From NCBI GenBank assembly GCA_022560025.1, contig JAFISE010000067.1, forward strand, positions 96,475-160,474: a stretch of DNA of 64,000 bases. Reading direction: 5' to 3'. The notes beneath the pieces are model-generated. The model was not told the DNA's origin. It did no database searches and worked only from the letters and a program-made list of their open reading frames with translations. The DNA comes from Stagonosporopsis chrysanthemi. Taxonomy: Eukaryota; Ascomycota; Dothideomycetes; Pleosporales; Didymellaceae. Of this stretch, positions 31,571-41,546 are shown one piece after another (position 1 is the stretch's first letter; the number at the start of each line of letters is the position of its first letter). A program made the translations under genes and the position numbers.

Positions 31571-33706
31571 ATGGCCACCACCCTGAAGATGTTGACCGCT
31601 CGTCAGCACATTCAGAACATCAGCGCCGCCTCGGAGGTGCAACCGCACTGGGGGTATGCAGACCGCGTGGTACCGTGCGTCAACGATGCAGGATCCTGCA
31701 AGTATCTCGATGTCGTGTATGCTGCCCATGACATTGGTATGTACTACACTGGTATCATCTGGGCGACCATCGGCGGCATCCTAATCGTCTGGGCCATTGG
31801 ACGACACTTTATGCGCACACATCCATCCGGCGTCGTACTACCGGTGGAGCTGGCCGGTGAAGGTGTGAATAAGAGGAAGAACGCAATTCAGAGATTCGCC
31901 ACCGCAGCACCCTCGTATGCTCGTTCATACCTGCTTCCGGACGCCAGCCGCTTCATCTTTGGTCGTGTCACCCGCACTCAAGTCTTGACGCTTGTTGTTC
32001 TGACTGGCTACCTTACCATCTGGTCCTTTGTCGGTATTGTCTACGACACATGGATCACCCCCGTCAAGGCCAGCCCCGGCCTCTACAACACACGTACCAG
32101 TCTGGGTCCATGGTCTGATCGCGTAGGCGTCATTGCGTATGCTCTGACACCGCTGTCCATCATGCTCTCGAGCCGTGAATCGATTTTGTCTTTGGTTACA
32201 GGATTGCCCTACCAGAGCTTCAACTTCCTCCACCGCTGGCTAGGATACCTCATCTTCGCCCAGTCGTCGCTGCACACCATCGGGTGGTGCATTATCGAGA
32301 TCAGACTGTACCAGCCTCAGCCTAGTGTCGGACTGAAATGGATTCGCCAGTTGTACATGATCTGGGGCCTGGTTGCTATGATCCTCCTCACCTTCCTTGT
32401 TATCCTGTCCACACCCTGGGGTATCCGCATGACCGGGTACGAGGCTTTCCGCAAACTGCACTATGTTCTGGCCATGGTTTATATCGGCGCATGCTGGGGC
32501 CATTGGGAGCAGCTGAAGGTTTTCCTCATCCCTGGTCTAGTTGTCTGGATCATCGACCGCGCCATTCGCCTCGGAAGGACTGCGCTGCTTCACTACAACT
32601 TCCTTCCTTCTGGCCACATGGGTTTCCGTGCCGCACCCGCAGATATTACCTTTTTTAAGGACGAGACAAACGGCGATGTTGTTCGTCTGGACTTCGACCA
32701 CCCCCACGACTCTTGGGCAGTTGGCCAGCACTTCTACCTGATGTTCCCTGAGTCCAGCATCTGGCAAGCCCACCCCTTCACCCCACTCAGCCTGCCGGTT
32801 TATGGCAACGACACTCAGCGTCACTCGTACATTTTCCGCGCGAAGAAAGGTGAAACCCGCAAGATTGCCGAACTCTCCGCGAAACGCATTGCTCGCGCCT
32901 CAGATCCTCAAGAAGCTACCGAAAGCCTCGTAGGCAACGCTCGCCTCTCCGTTGTTCTCCAGGGACCGTACGGCGAGAACACTATGCGCGACCTCGCTTC
33001 GGATTCGAACATCCTCTGCATCGCCGGCGGAACGGGAATCACCTATGTTCTCCCCGTTCTCCTTAATATCGCCTCCCGCCCCCAGAATCGCGACCGTAAG
33101 CTCTCCCTTGTGTGGGTCATCCGCCATCGTTCAGACATCGACTGGGTCGCCCCCGAGCTCGCAATCCTCAAGCGCAAGTGCCGAAACTTGCGCACCGGAC
33201 TGCACATCTACGTCACCCGTGCCGCACAAGACCACTACCATGAACCCAACGTTCCTACTGCAGCTGAAAAGGTTACTGCTACTGACTGCTCACCCGAGAA
33301 GGGCAGCTGTTGCGGTACCCAAGGAGCTGGCAGTTGCTGTGCCCCCGCTCCCTTGGAGATCGAGATCCAGCCCAAGAGCTGCTGCCAGAATAAGGAAATC
33401 CAGACCACCTTCACCTCATCAGATTCGTCTGCCGTATCAGTATCGTCAGCATTGTCTGTCCACGGTGTATCCAAGTCCGAGCTCAACCTGGACCACATCC
33501 AGGCGCGTCCCGATCTGAAGCTCATGGTCGAGGAGTTTGTCGCCTCTACAGTTCGAGGACGGACCGACGTTTTCGCGTCCGGGCCCGGCGGTATGATCAG
33601 CGATTTGCGCACGATCGTTGCCGGTGCGAATAAGGGTGGTGAGGTCTGGAAAGGCGAAGAGAGGTGGGATGTCAGGTTGACGTGTGATGATAGGCTCGAG
33701 TGGTAG
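31571..33706 (+). CDS. Ferric/cupric reductase, FRE-type transmembrane metalloreductase (711 aa)
   Basis: Single-exon gene with start context GCCATGG. The N-terminal half carries about seven membrane spans with paired haem-ligand histidines (NFLHRWLGYLIFAQSSLHTI and RKLHYVLAMVYIGACWGHW), the ferric-reductase-like domain. The FAD-binding domain has DSWAVGQHFYLMFPE and HPFTPLSLP; the NAD(P)-binding domain has LQGPYG and CIAGGTGITYVLPVLL. Near residues 571-607 lies a Cys-rich insertion with seven Cys, six of them in three CC pairs (GSCCGT, GSCCAP, KSCCQN), within the cytosolic NAD domain; this is unusual and could bind metal. Family knowledge: moves electrons from cytosolic NADPH across the plasma membrane to reduce Fe(III) or Cu(II). 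Its divergent neighbour, a Ctr copper permease, argues for copper as a substrate. Confidence 0.92.
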   Translation: MATTLKMLTARQHIQNISAASEVQPHWGYADRVVPCVNDAGSCKYLDVVYAAHDIGMYYTGIIWATIGGILIVWAIGRHFMRTHPSGVVLPVELAGEGVNKRKNAIQRFATAAPSYARSYLLPDASRFIFGRVTRTQVLTLVVLTGYLTIWSFVGIVYDTWITPVKASPGLYNTRTSLGPWSDRVGVIAYALTPLSIMLSSRESILSLVTGLPYQSFNFLHRWLGYLIFAQSSLHTIGWCIIEIRLYQPQPSVGLKWIRQLYMIWGLVAMILLTFLVILSTPWGIRMTGYEAFRKLHYVLAMVYIGACWGHWEQLKVFLIPGLVVWIIDRAIRLGRTALLHYNFLPSGHMGFRAAPADITFFKDETNGDVVRLDFDHPHDSWAVGQHFYLMFPESSIWQAHPFTPLSLPVYGNDTQRHSYIFRAKKGETRKIAELSAKRIARASDPQEATESLVGNARLSVVLQGPYGENTMRDLASDSNILCIAGGTGITYVLPVLLNIASRPQNRDRKLSLVWVIRHRSDIDWVAPELAILKRKCRNLRTGLHIYVTRAAQDHYHEPNVPTAAEKVTATDCSPEKGSCCGTQGAGSCCAPAPLEIEIQPKSCCQNKEIQTTFTSSDSSAVSVSSALSVHGVSKSELNLDHIQARPDLKLMVEEFVASTVRGRTDVFASGPGGMISDLRTIVAGANKGGEVWKGEERWDVRLTCDDRLEW

Positions 33707-33806
33707 AGGATGTGTTAGAGTAGATTTGCGCTCATGATACCCCAATGCAAGTTTTCCAATGTTCGAAAGAATGCTTCATTTGAATGACTGACTATATGGC
33801 CGTCTT

Positions 33807-35608
33807 CTAGACTTTCCCATCCTTGCTTTCCGCAACATACTGCACAGTGCTGCCAAAATCTTCCCCTTCAGACACACCAGTAATGGCGCTAATTCCTTCA
33901 TATTGAAAGAAGCCTTCATTCGCCGCCATCTCTTCAAAAGCCAACGGCCGCTCTGCACCCACAGGCAAGATTGGCACTGGCCAGATCAGACACAGTACAT
34001 AGTAGACCGAGCCAGCCATGCAAGTCGACAATAAGAAACCAAGTTTATACATATTCTTGCTGGCAGTAGCCACCGAGTCCGGATCCAACGCACCCGCCAC
34101 ACCATGCACCGTAAAAGCAACCCCCGCCGTCCAAGCAGCCAGCATCCTCAGATTCCAGCCCTTATAGTACGTGTACGGACTCTCGGGCGATAGCTTGTAC
34201 AGAGAAGGGACGTGGAAATTTCCACGGCGTACGACCCAGTAGTCGACAATCATGCATGCGCAGATGGGCATCAGGAAGACTGTGTAGGAGCCGAGGAAGG
34301 TGAGGAAAGAACTCGCTGAGGCGATGATTTTCCAAGGCACGAGTAGCGGGGCAAGGATGGCGCATATGACCTGTCCACGGATAATGGTGAGCCAGCGGGG
34401 GAAGATGCCGGTTAGGTCGGCGCCTACGGGGAGGGAGTTGCTGCCCGCGTTGATGATGAGAATAGCGAGCATCATGCCGAGGGAGGCGAAGACGATCCCG
34501 GCGCGTGCGGCTGGCGACCAGTATTGGTCGAGGATGGCGCCATAAAGGTCCCAGACGTTCCAGTAGCTCTTCCCTAGGACGTTGGTGGCTGCAGCAGTTG
34601 TAGCAGTGCCAAGGAACATGACCAGGACCTTGCTGATCAGAATGGCTGTGCCTTGGCTCCATGTGATGTCTTTGTAGGACCTGCCGTACCGAGCAACATC
34701 CGGTTGGTTGATCATGACTGGGGCAAGTGCACCCATGACAGCGTTGATGGCCTGGATCATAGGCCAAATGAGGGCGGACCCTGAAAGACGGGGCTGCTTT
34801 GTGGTGTAGCTGAATTCGAGATTGCCGCCGTTGGCGCTGACGACCCAACCGAAGACGCCGAGCAGGGCAATCGTAGTATACACAGCTTTGACGACGAAGA
34901 GATGGCGGAGTACCTTCGGATGGATGAACATGACGGGCATTTGGACCTGTGATGATTAGTCATGTTGGCTGACACGATGCGGGAATACATACCATCCAGA
35001 AGAGAAAGAAGCTCAGCAAGTCTCGTGAAGTTATCCCAGCACTAGCTGGAAGACGATTAGGAATGTTGTTGTATCCATTGCCGAAGACAGCTCGCATGAA
35101 CACGGTTGTCATGCGGGCCCCGTAGTAGGTCTGCACCGCGAAGTAGATAATGGCAACTAACGCTCTGACGAGGATGTACAGACTGGCTCCTCTGATACCT
35201 CCTGCAGCACGAATGTAGACCGGAAAGCCGACGAAGTACTTAATCGCACCCCGACTGTTCAGCACAACTAGTACAGTCAGGATGCCAGACCCGATGACTG
35301 CAGCAATCATGCAATGCCACCAAAGTAGCCCAATAGAGATGAGCGAGGCGCCAAGATTATAGCTGCTGGGACTGAATGTTTGTGTCAGATAGTAGGCGAA
35401 ATAGTGATGCCATTTCCACCGTCGATCCTCTGTTACGCCTTAGTTCAACTTGTGCATCAATGTGAAGTACTGTGGACTGACCTGGGGGACTTGGAAGCAG
35501 ATCCGCATTGTACCGCACGTCATCACCACCTTTGGAGGTCTGTATAGACTCTTCGGAAGTGTGTGGAGAGCTGGGAGTGTAGCTAGCCTGTTGCGGGTAG
35601 CGCGACAT
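33807..35608 (-). CDS. NCS1-family nucleobase/allantoin-type permease (567 aa)
   Basis: Three exons: 35608-35482, 35429-34993 and 34946-33807. The first intron has donor GTCAGT and acceptor GTAACAG, phase 1; the second has GTATGT...CATCACAG, phase 0. After a Ser/Gln-rich cytosolic N-terminus, about twelve membrane spans follow. Conserved segments of nucleobase-cation-symport-1 (Fur branch) are seen: RWKWHHYFAYYLTQTFSPSS, SRGAIKYFVGFPVYIRA, INQPDVARYGRSYKD, INAGSNSLPVGADLTGIFPR and PICACMIVDYWVVRRGN. Family knowledge: proton symport of uracil, uridine, allantoin, cytosine, thiamine or related compounds at the plasma membrane; the exact substrate is not predictable here. The gene converges with the metalloreductase, with only ~100 bases between stop codons. 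Confidence 0.92.
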
Positions 35609-38326
35609 CTCAGTTGGAACGTGGATCTGCGCGCTTATGGTCTATGCGAGAGTGAATTGCATCGCGTGGCGGAGACGGGCATATATGCGCGTCTTCCTTC
35701 AACGTCGATACGACATTTTGTCTAGTGACTGCTTGACCACGCGGTCTCGACTGTGAATGGATGAATGGGGATTTCCGTCCGGCAACTACGAATGGTAACA
35801 CGAGCCGAGAAGAATTCAACAAAGCGCCGATTGGCTCTTAGGAGTTCCAAGACCCACTTGGACCCATACCGGAAGGTGCGAAGACACTCAACACCGCTAT
35901 TTCATGTAGTAACGGCAATGTCCACCGGTGTTAGTCAGCAATCGCCACGTCGTACACTAACGAAACTTGTGCTTGCACATTGCGAGCGCTCGCCCATGTA
36001 ACTCTTTCGACCTATTACCTATTATGTTTCACAATATCGCCAATACTCCTCGTGTGCCTCCGTTCTTCGGGTAGGCTGATGTTCTGCTTTAAGGGCAGAT
36101 GCTGGCCTTTCTGAATCATCACTGATATCGCTGTTCTTCCTTTCCGTAAATGCAGCGGCACTATTGAGCCGCACAAATGCAAAAGATCAGATAAATTCAG
36201 ATTCTATCTACGAGCAGAAGGCCGCCTATCTATACGCAGCAGAAACAGAAGAGCTTGCCACCCGACCGGAGGCAGGCCGGTACGGAATAATAAACCAACT
36301 AATACGAATATGAGATGGAAGCTGCTGGAAACCAACAGGCATCGGAAATTTGGGTGCTGGCAATAGCTATACACGCTGAAGTGACAACTGGCCGGACCGG
36401 CACAAGTATCTTGGTTGCAAGCACGTTCTCCCAGGTGTTATAGAGAAATCCCCAAGCCCTACTTGTCCAATCTACCAGTTTGAGATACCTTTTCTAGCCA
36501 CGATACGATACTGGTCCTCTTTCGACAATATCATGGCACATGCTCAGGGCGCCGCAAATGTGGATGAGCGGCAGATACTTAAAAAGCTGGTTGAAGAGGA
36601 TGTTCACAGTCGCTATACACATGACCATGGAGCAGCGTGAACAGACTTCATCCCAACTAGCAGTATCCGACCAGCAGCAGTCCCCAGTTTTTGTGAAGCA
36701 CAGACTCGACAGAAATTCAAATCACAACGACTGTGAGCGGTGTAAGCACACTTGCAGGGGTCGCAGCTCGGACAGATGTTGCCAGCGTGGTTCCTGGGTA
36801 CACTCATGACTTCCGCCTGTGAACAGCGTGAGGCCCTCCGATCATACTGACCCAGATGATTGTCTTCAGACACACGTCTAAGCCTCAACTCTGGGAGCTG
36901 CTGTATCAATTGCAAACAATTACGTTCTACTTCAAGACAGGAATGAACATTCAACCTTACCATTGGTTGATACCATAATCTTCAACGCCACAATTTCTCA
37001 ATGTATGGAAGATTCTGGGTCGACTCTGAGTCAGTCACACTACGTAAGACCATAGTACTTGCCATTGGCTGATTCAAAAATGTATTCTGCAGCACTGTAG
37101 GGGCTATGCGAACGCTATTGATCAATGCCATGATGTTCTTGTCTATGGCGTTGTACAGAGATGATGTTTCTAATTAGCCAGCTTGTGAGTGTCATTGCGT
37201 CTGGTAGAACTGCGTATGGAGGTTAGATGAGTACCAACATTACCTCTATCAGCAAGCAACGGCCAAACCCTTCGCCACATCACACGGTGCCTTCAATTCT
37301 CGTCTGCGTTCCATAATCAATGGCTTTTCCAGTCAAAGCCATTATCGGTATTATATTGCTAGTTGCGCTCCCTCCAGCAATCTGCGTCATCTGGGAAGTT
37401 ATTCACCGTATCTCTCTCGAGGCGGTGTGGCTGATGACGGCGCGTCCATGCGTCACTTCTGCATGATCTTCGAAAAGCAGATTCTGGCCAATGTAATGTA
37501 GAACATGAGCTTGAGACTTCTGGTGCACAAGTAGACGTCCCTCGACAAATTACCTCTCCCAGCAGGGCCTCTCTATCAAACACATCGTTCGTTCATAGTC
37601 CTGAACAATACACATTATGACATTACGTAATCGCTCCGTCTAGTGCTAGTTTATCTGTTGCGTTTCGTTGGTCATAAACCACCAACCCCGCGTTTGTCCT
37701 TCAAGATCGTAAAAATGAGGTGACTGAGGATTCAAGCTCCTCTGCTCCCAAACTCGATGATTGGGCTCCAAAAATGTAATACCTTTCGAAAGACACATAT
37801 AGCTACGTACCCCGCATCTTAACATGTTGCATCGATGCTCATTCGAGCTCGCAAGCCAGTTGCCCAACGCTTGCCTGCAGATCCTAGACTGATGCGGGCT
37901 GATTTTAGGCTAATCAAGTCGCACTGCAAACTATCCTGGAGTCGAGGTAAACCAACAAGATCACCTTCTTTGCTACAGCATACAACAGGGCACTACAGGA
38001 GATCCTACAAATGCACATAATTTTAGAGAATATACAGCTCTAGAGCGCCAGTTATCCAGATTCCTCAATATGTTTGTTGCTAGTCGTTAGTACTGCTAGC
38101 AACACAGCGCAATTCAGAGTCCGGAATGGAGATAGGCGACAAGGATGCTGCATCGGAATAGGTATCCGCCAAAGTACCTCGTATCCCTGGTACCCGCACC
38201 CGGCCGTCAACTACACCAAGCGAGTCGACAAGAACTGCGGAGGTCTCGATCAGATTGCAACATAAGAGAAGTCGACGCATGTCTTCTGCTGCTGGGCGAT
38301 TTTAGTATCAACTCAGCACGAACAGC
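35609..38326. other. Gene-poor stretch of about 2.7 kb with scattered coding-like fragments
   Basis: No complete gene could be supported. Short coding-like islands occur at 36533-36640 (MAHAQGAANVDERQILKKLV and on, then a stop), 37320-37466 (48 aa starting with a hydrophobic helix, MAFPVKAIIGIILLVALPPA) and 38095-38265 (Cys-containing fragment ending in a stop). These could be remnants of decayed genes or chance. Confidence 0.4.
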
Positions 38327-40267
38327 ATGCATATGTGTTGGTTCTTTTTACATTTGTTGCTAAGCGTAACTCACGCTCATCGCTCAACCATTAACAACCC
38401 CATACTGCCGGGCTTCCATCCCGACCCCAGCTGTATACACGTGCCAGAGTGGGACAACACATTCTTTTGTACTGCATCCACATTCAATTGGTTTCCTGGG
38501 CTTCCTGTATACGCAAGTAGAGATCTGCAGCATTGGAAGCTTGTCTCAAATGCTCTCAGTCGGCCGGAACAGCTACCATACTTGGCTTATACCAACCGTG
38601 GTCAAAGCGGAATTTACGCACCCACGTTGAGATTCCGAAACGGCACATTTACTATCATAACGACTCTGGCTAATCAGGCATTGCCAAGAGAGAACCTCAC
38701 GCGGTGGGACAACATTATCTTCAATACTCAAGACCCCTACGGAGAATGGGACGATCCAGTCCATGTAGGTACGAAGCTGGCTTGTTGGCTCCACTGACAG
38801 AGAGTCAGTATTACGGCCCTGGCATTGATCCTTCGCCATTCTGGGACGAGAGCGGCCTGGCATGGGTGTCAAGCACGTACAACTCATCCGGCGTAGTACA
38901 TGCACCTGTCAACCTCACAACAGGTGAAGTCACCCTACCTTTTAAATGGCTTTGGAAAGGCACAGGCGGCGCCGCACCTGAAGCAGCCCATGTCTACCAG
39001 AAAGATGGGTGGTACTACGTTCTGCTCGCTGAAGGTGGTACGCGTGAGAAGCATATGGTCACCATGGCTCGTTCACGAAGCTTGCATGGTCCTTACGAAG
39101 GCGCACATGACAACCCTCTCCTGACAGCTTTCAACAACACCAAGTCGTACTTTCAGGCTGTCGGGCACGTTGATCTTTTCCAGGACAAGACTGGGCAGTG
39201 GTGGGCTACAGGCCTCGCGGTCAGAGCAGGCGGCAACTACGCAGACGATCCTTACCATGCCAATTTCCCAATGGGTCGCGAAACGTTCCTTACGCCTGTC
39301 ATTTGGCCTGAAGGCGAATTTCCAGTCTTCACAAATGTCTCAGGCACGATCGCTGGGAATCTCACGCTTCCCCAGCCAGTTGATCCAGACAGCGTCCCTT
39401 CCGCAGGTATCGGCCAACTCGTTGATGCCGATGATCACATCGAGTTCCCACCTCATGCCTCGCTTCCACCGCATCTTCTACATTGGCGCCTCCCACAAGA
39501 GAGGAATTACGTCGTCTCACCACCAAATCGCGCTCATTCCCTCGCCCTCTACTCATCAATGTTGAATCTCACTGGCTATGACGGCGACTCCTCTCTCGGA
39601 CGAGGCCAAACTTACATCTCCCGCCGTCAAGCACATTCCCGCTTCCGATTCAGCGTTGAGATTGACTGGTCAGAACTTTCGCGGGACTCTGAAGAGAGCG
39701 GTATATCAATCTTCCAAGACCAGAGCCAGCACTTTGAAATAAGCATCATCATGAAAAGCAGCTTAGAACCAAGAAATTTGACGAGTGGGACACTTTACCC
39801 GGTACCAGCGAACGAGTATGGCTTGATAGAAGATGGTGCGCGATTTGTATCTGAGGGACCGGCACAAGCGTACATCAAGTTTGGAGAAATCAGTACGACA
39901 GCGTGGCGAAGACCGGAAACCATGCATTGGGTCGAAGAACTGACAGAGTTGCCCACAGAGTGGCAAGATGGGAAGTTGAAGTTTGAGATCGAGGCGGTAA
40001 ACACTACGCATTACAGCTTTTCGGCTGGGCTGGCAGAAAGCAATGGTACTTTGAGATTGTTCGGCTGGGCCATGGGTGATCATTTGGTTCCTGTATATTC
40101 TGGTGTGTATCGCTTCTATCTTGTAAGGTCAGATTTGCTAACGAACACGATTAGGAGCAACTGTTGGTGCATATGCTACAAGCAATGGTCGCTATGGCGA
40201 ACGTGCCTTTGCAGCCTATGTCTCAAACTGGCGATACGAAGGTCTTGAACAGGTGAGATCTGAATGA
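38327..40267 (+). CDS. Secreted glycoside hydrolase family 43 enzyme (614 aa)
   Basis: Three exons: 38327-38764, 38809-40102 and 40155-40267. Intron 1 is 44 nt, GTAGGT...GTCAG with branch CACTGAC, phase 0; intron 2 is GTGTGT...GATTAG with branch TGCTAAC, phase 1. Joining restores the canonical WDDPVHYYGPGIDPSPFWDE and the C-terminal GATVGAYATSNG. The signal peptide is MHMCWFFLHLLLSVTHA. The three GH43 catalytic acids are visible: Asp33 in FHPDPS, Asp153 in GIDPSPFW and Glu204 in PEAAHVYQ. A C-terminal beta-sandwich region (about residues 330-600) matches the extra domain of xylosidase-type GH43 enzymes. Known activities: beta-xylosidase or alpha-L-arabinofuranosidase in hemicellulose breakdown; which one cannot be told. 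Many N-x-S/T sites fit secretion. Confidence 0.9.
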
Positions 40268-40878
40268 TACGGACGTCTGCAGAGCGCATCGGCTATGAGG
40301 GACGCGCTTCTCTTGTCATACGATTTATAAAAAATTGGTTTGAATGGACAAATACACACGCGACCATAGGACGTTGAAAACAAGGCTCAGATCTACACAA
40401 CGCCCTCACTCAATCTTCGGTGCGCGCACAATCACTGCAGAATACAACTGGAGCTTAGCTTCAATAGCCTAGAAAATAGAGACTAGTAAACACTACATGT
40501 CTGCACAAAGAGATTTAGTGAGTTTGTTGTGGGAGTTGTAGCCAAATTGGGGATCTATCTTTCACCCAAACGATCGCTCGAAAGAAATGAGGTTCTTCGT
40601 ATGTTATTTTTTTTTGATCGCGCACAGAAAATAGGACGTTGAGCACTACTACAATCATGCTGAGAAGCCTAACAACAAATCAACGTCTACAGAGCAGCTT
40701 TAATGGTGCTAAGCTGCAAGTTCTTTCACTCTTTAACTATATTTCATAGGTTAGCTCTCAATTTGTCGAATACACCGCCGCTGCTTTCACGTACTGATAA
40801 TTGTCATGCCACAGCTCTAATGACCGCTGCAGCAAGCAAGCTAAACAGGTAATACTGCTCTTACTTATACAATGACCG

Positions 40879-41014
40879 GCAAAACGTATTGACCCCCCTA
40901 CGCCTGGTACACTAGGCTGTGGCTTACTTCTGATTGGTCGTGAGCAGTGGTCAGCCAATCAAGAGCGCCCCATGACGTACAGTACCAGATCAGAGGGGGT
41001 CCATACCTCTTGCT
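40879..41014. mobile_element. Foldback MITE-like inverted repeat, possibly pogo/Fot1-type
   Basis: The left arm (GCAAAACGTATTGACCCCCC ... CTGGTAC ... CTTCTGATTGG) and the reverse complement of the right arm (GCAAGAGGTATGGACCCCC ... CTGGTAC ... CTCTTGATTGG) align over about 65 bases around a centre near 40947. Weaker similarity continues outward on both sides to roughly 40855 and 41040. There is no coding capacity. CCCCC-containing ends preceded by a GTATTGA-like sequence recall pogo/Fot1 transposon termini, but this class call is a guess. Confidence 0.6.
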
Positions 41015-41375
41015 AGCCACTGATAATAAGGGCCTAATTGTAACAGTATAAGTATCAGGCCCAAAGCTATCAGGGGTCACCTGATGTCATCCCCCCTTCA
41101 GGCCGTGCCTGTCCCCAAGCTCGCACGGTTTTCAGCAGCTCACAGCGACGGGCCCGCGCCTAAGAGGCACGTGCCCGCCTCGTGATCACACACGAAGGTT
41201 GCGTCTGGCCCACTCACTATGTTCTACGAGCGACTAGCATGCCGTAGCGCGAGCCATCTGTCCATCGGTGGCTGACTTTACCAGTCACTGCCAGTACAGA
41301 GCAGGGCAAGGCTCTAGTGGCCTCCACCATGCAGCCTCCAGCTCTCAGCCGCACGCAAGCTGCATATAGTTATCG

Positions 41376-41431
41376 CAGTTTACAGTTCGCAGTTCGCAGT
41401 TCGCACATCCCACATCCCACATCCCACATCG
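41376..41431. repeat. Compound 7-bp minisatellite (4 x CAGTTNN then 4 x CACATCN)
   Basis: CAGTTTA, then three CAGTTCG, then three CACATCC and a final CACATCG, eight 7-base units without a gap, ending 115 bases before the ATG at 41547. Both halves share the 7-base period, suggesting one array that changed unit. Confidence 0.9.
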
Positions 41432-41546
41432 CGACAAATTGCCGAAGAGACGTGCACATAAATGGCAATTTCAGCACTTTTGTTCGCACCCTCCGCTATA
41501 CACCTGGAGCTCGTCTTAATCTGTTTCGCTGATATACTTACGCAAC

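Larger units (their letters stand above)
40268..41546. other. Intergenic stretch holding a foldback element and a minisatellite
   Basis: AT-rich 3' flank of the GH43 gene, then the inverted-repeat element around 40879-41014 and the 7-base repeats at 41376-41431. No supported gene. Confidence 0.5.
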
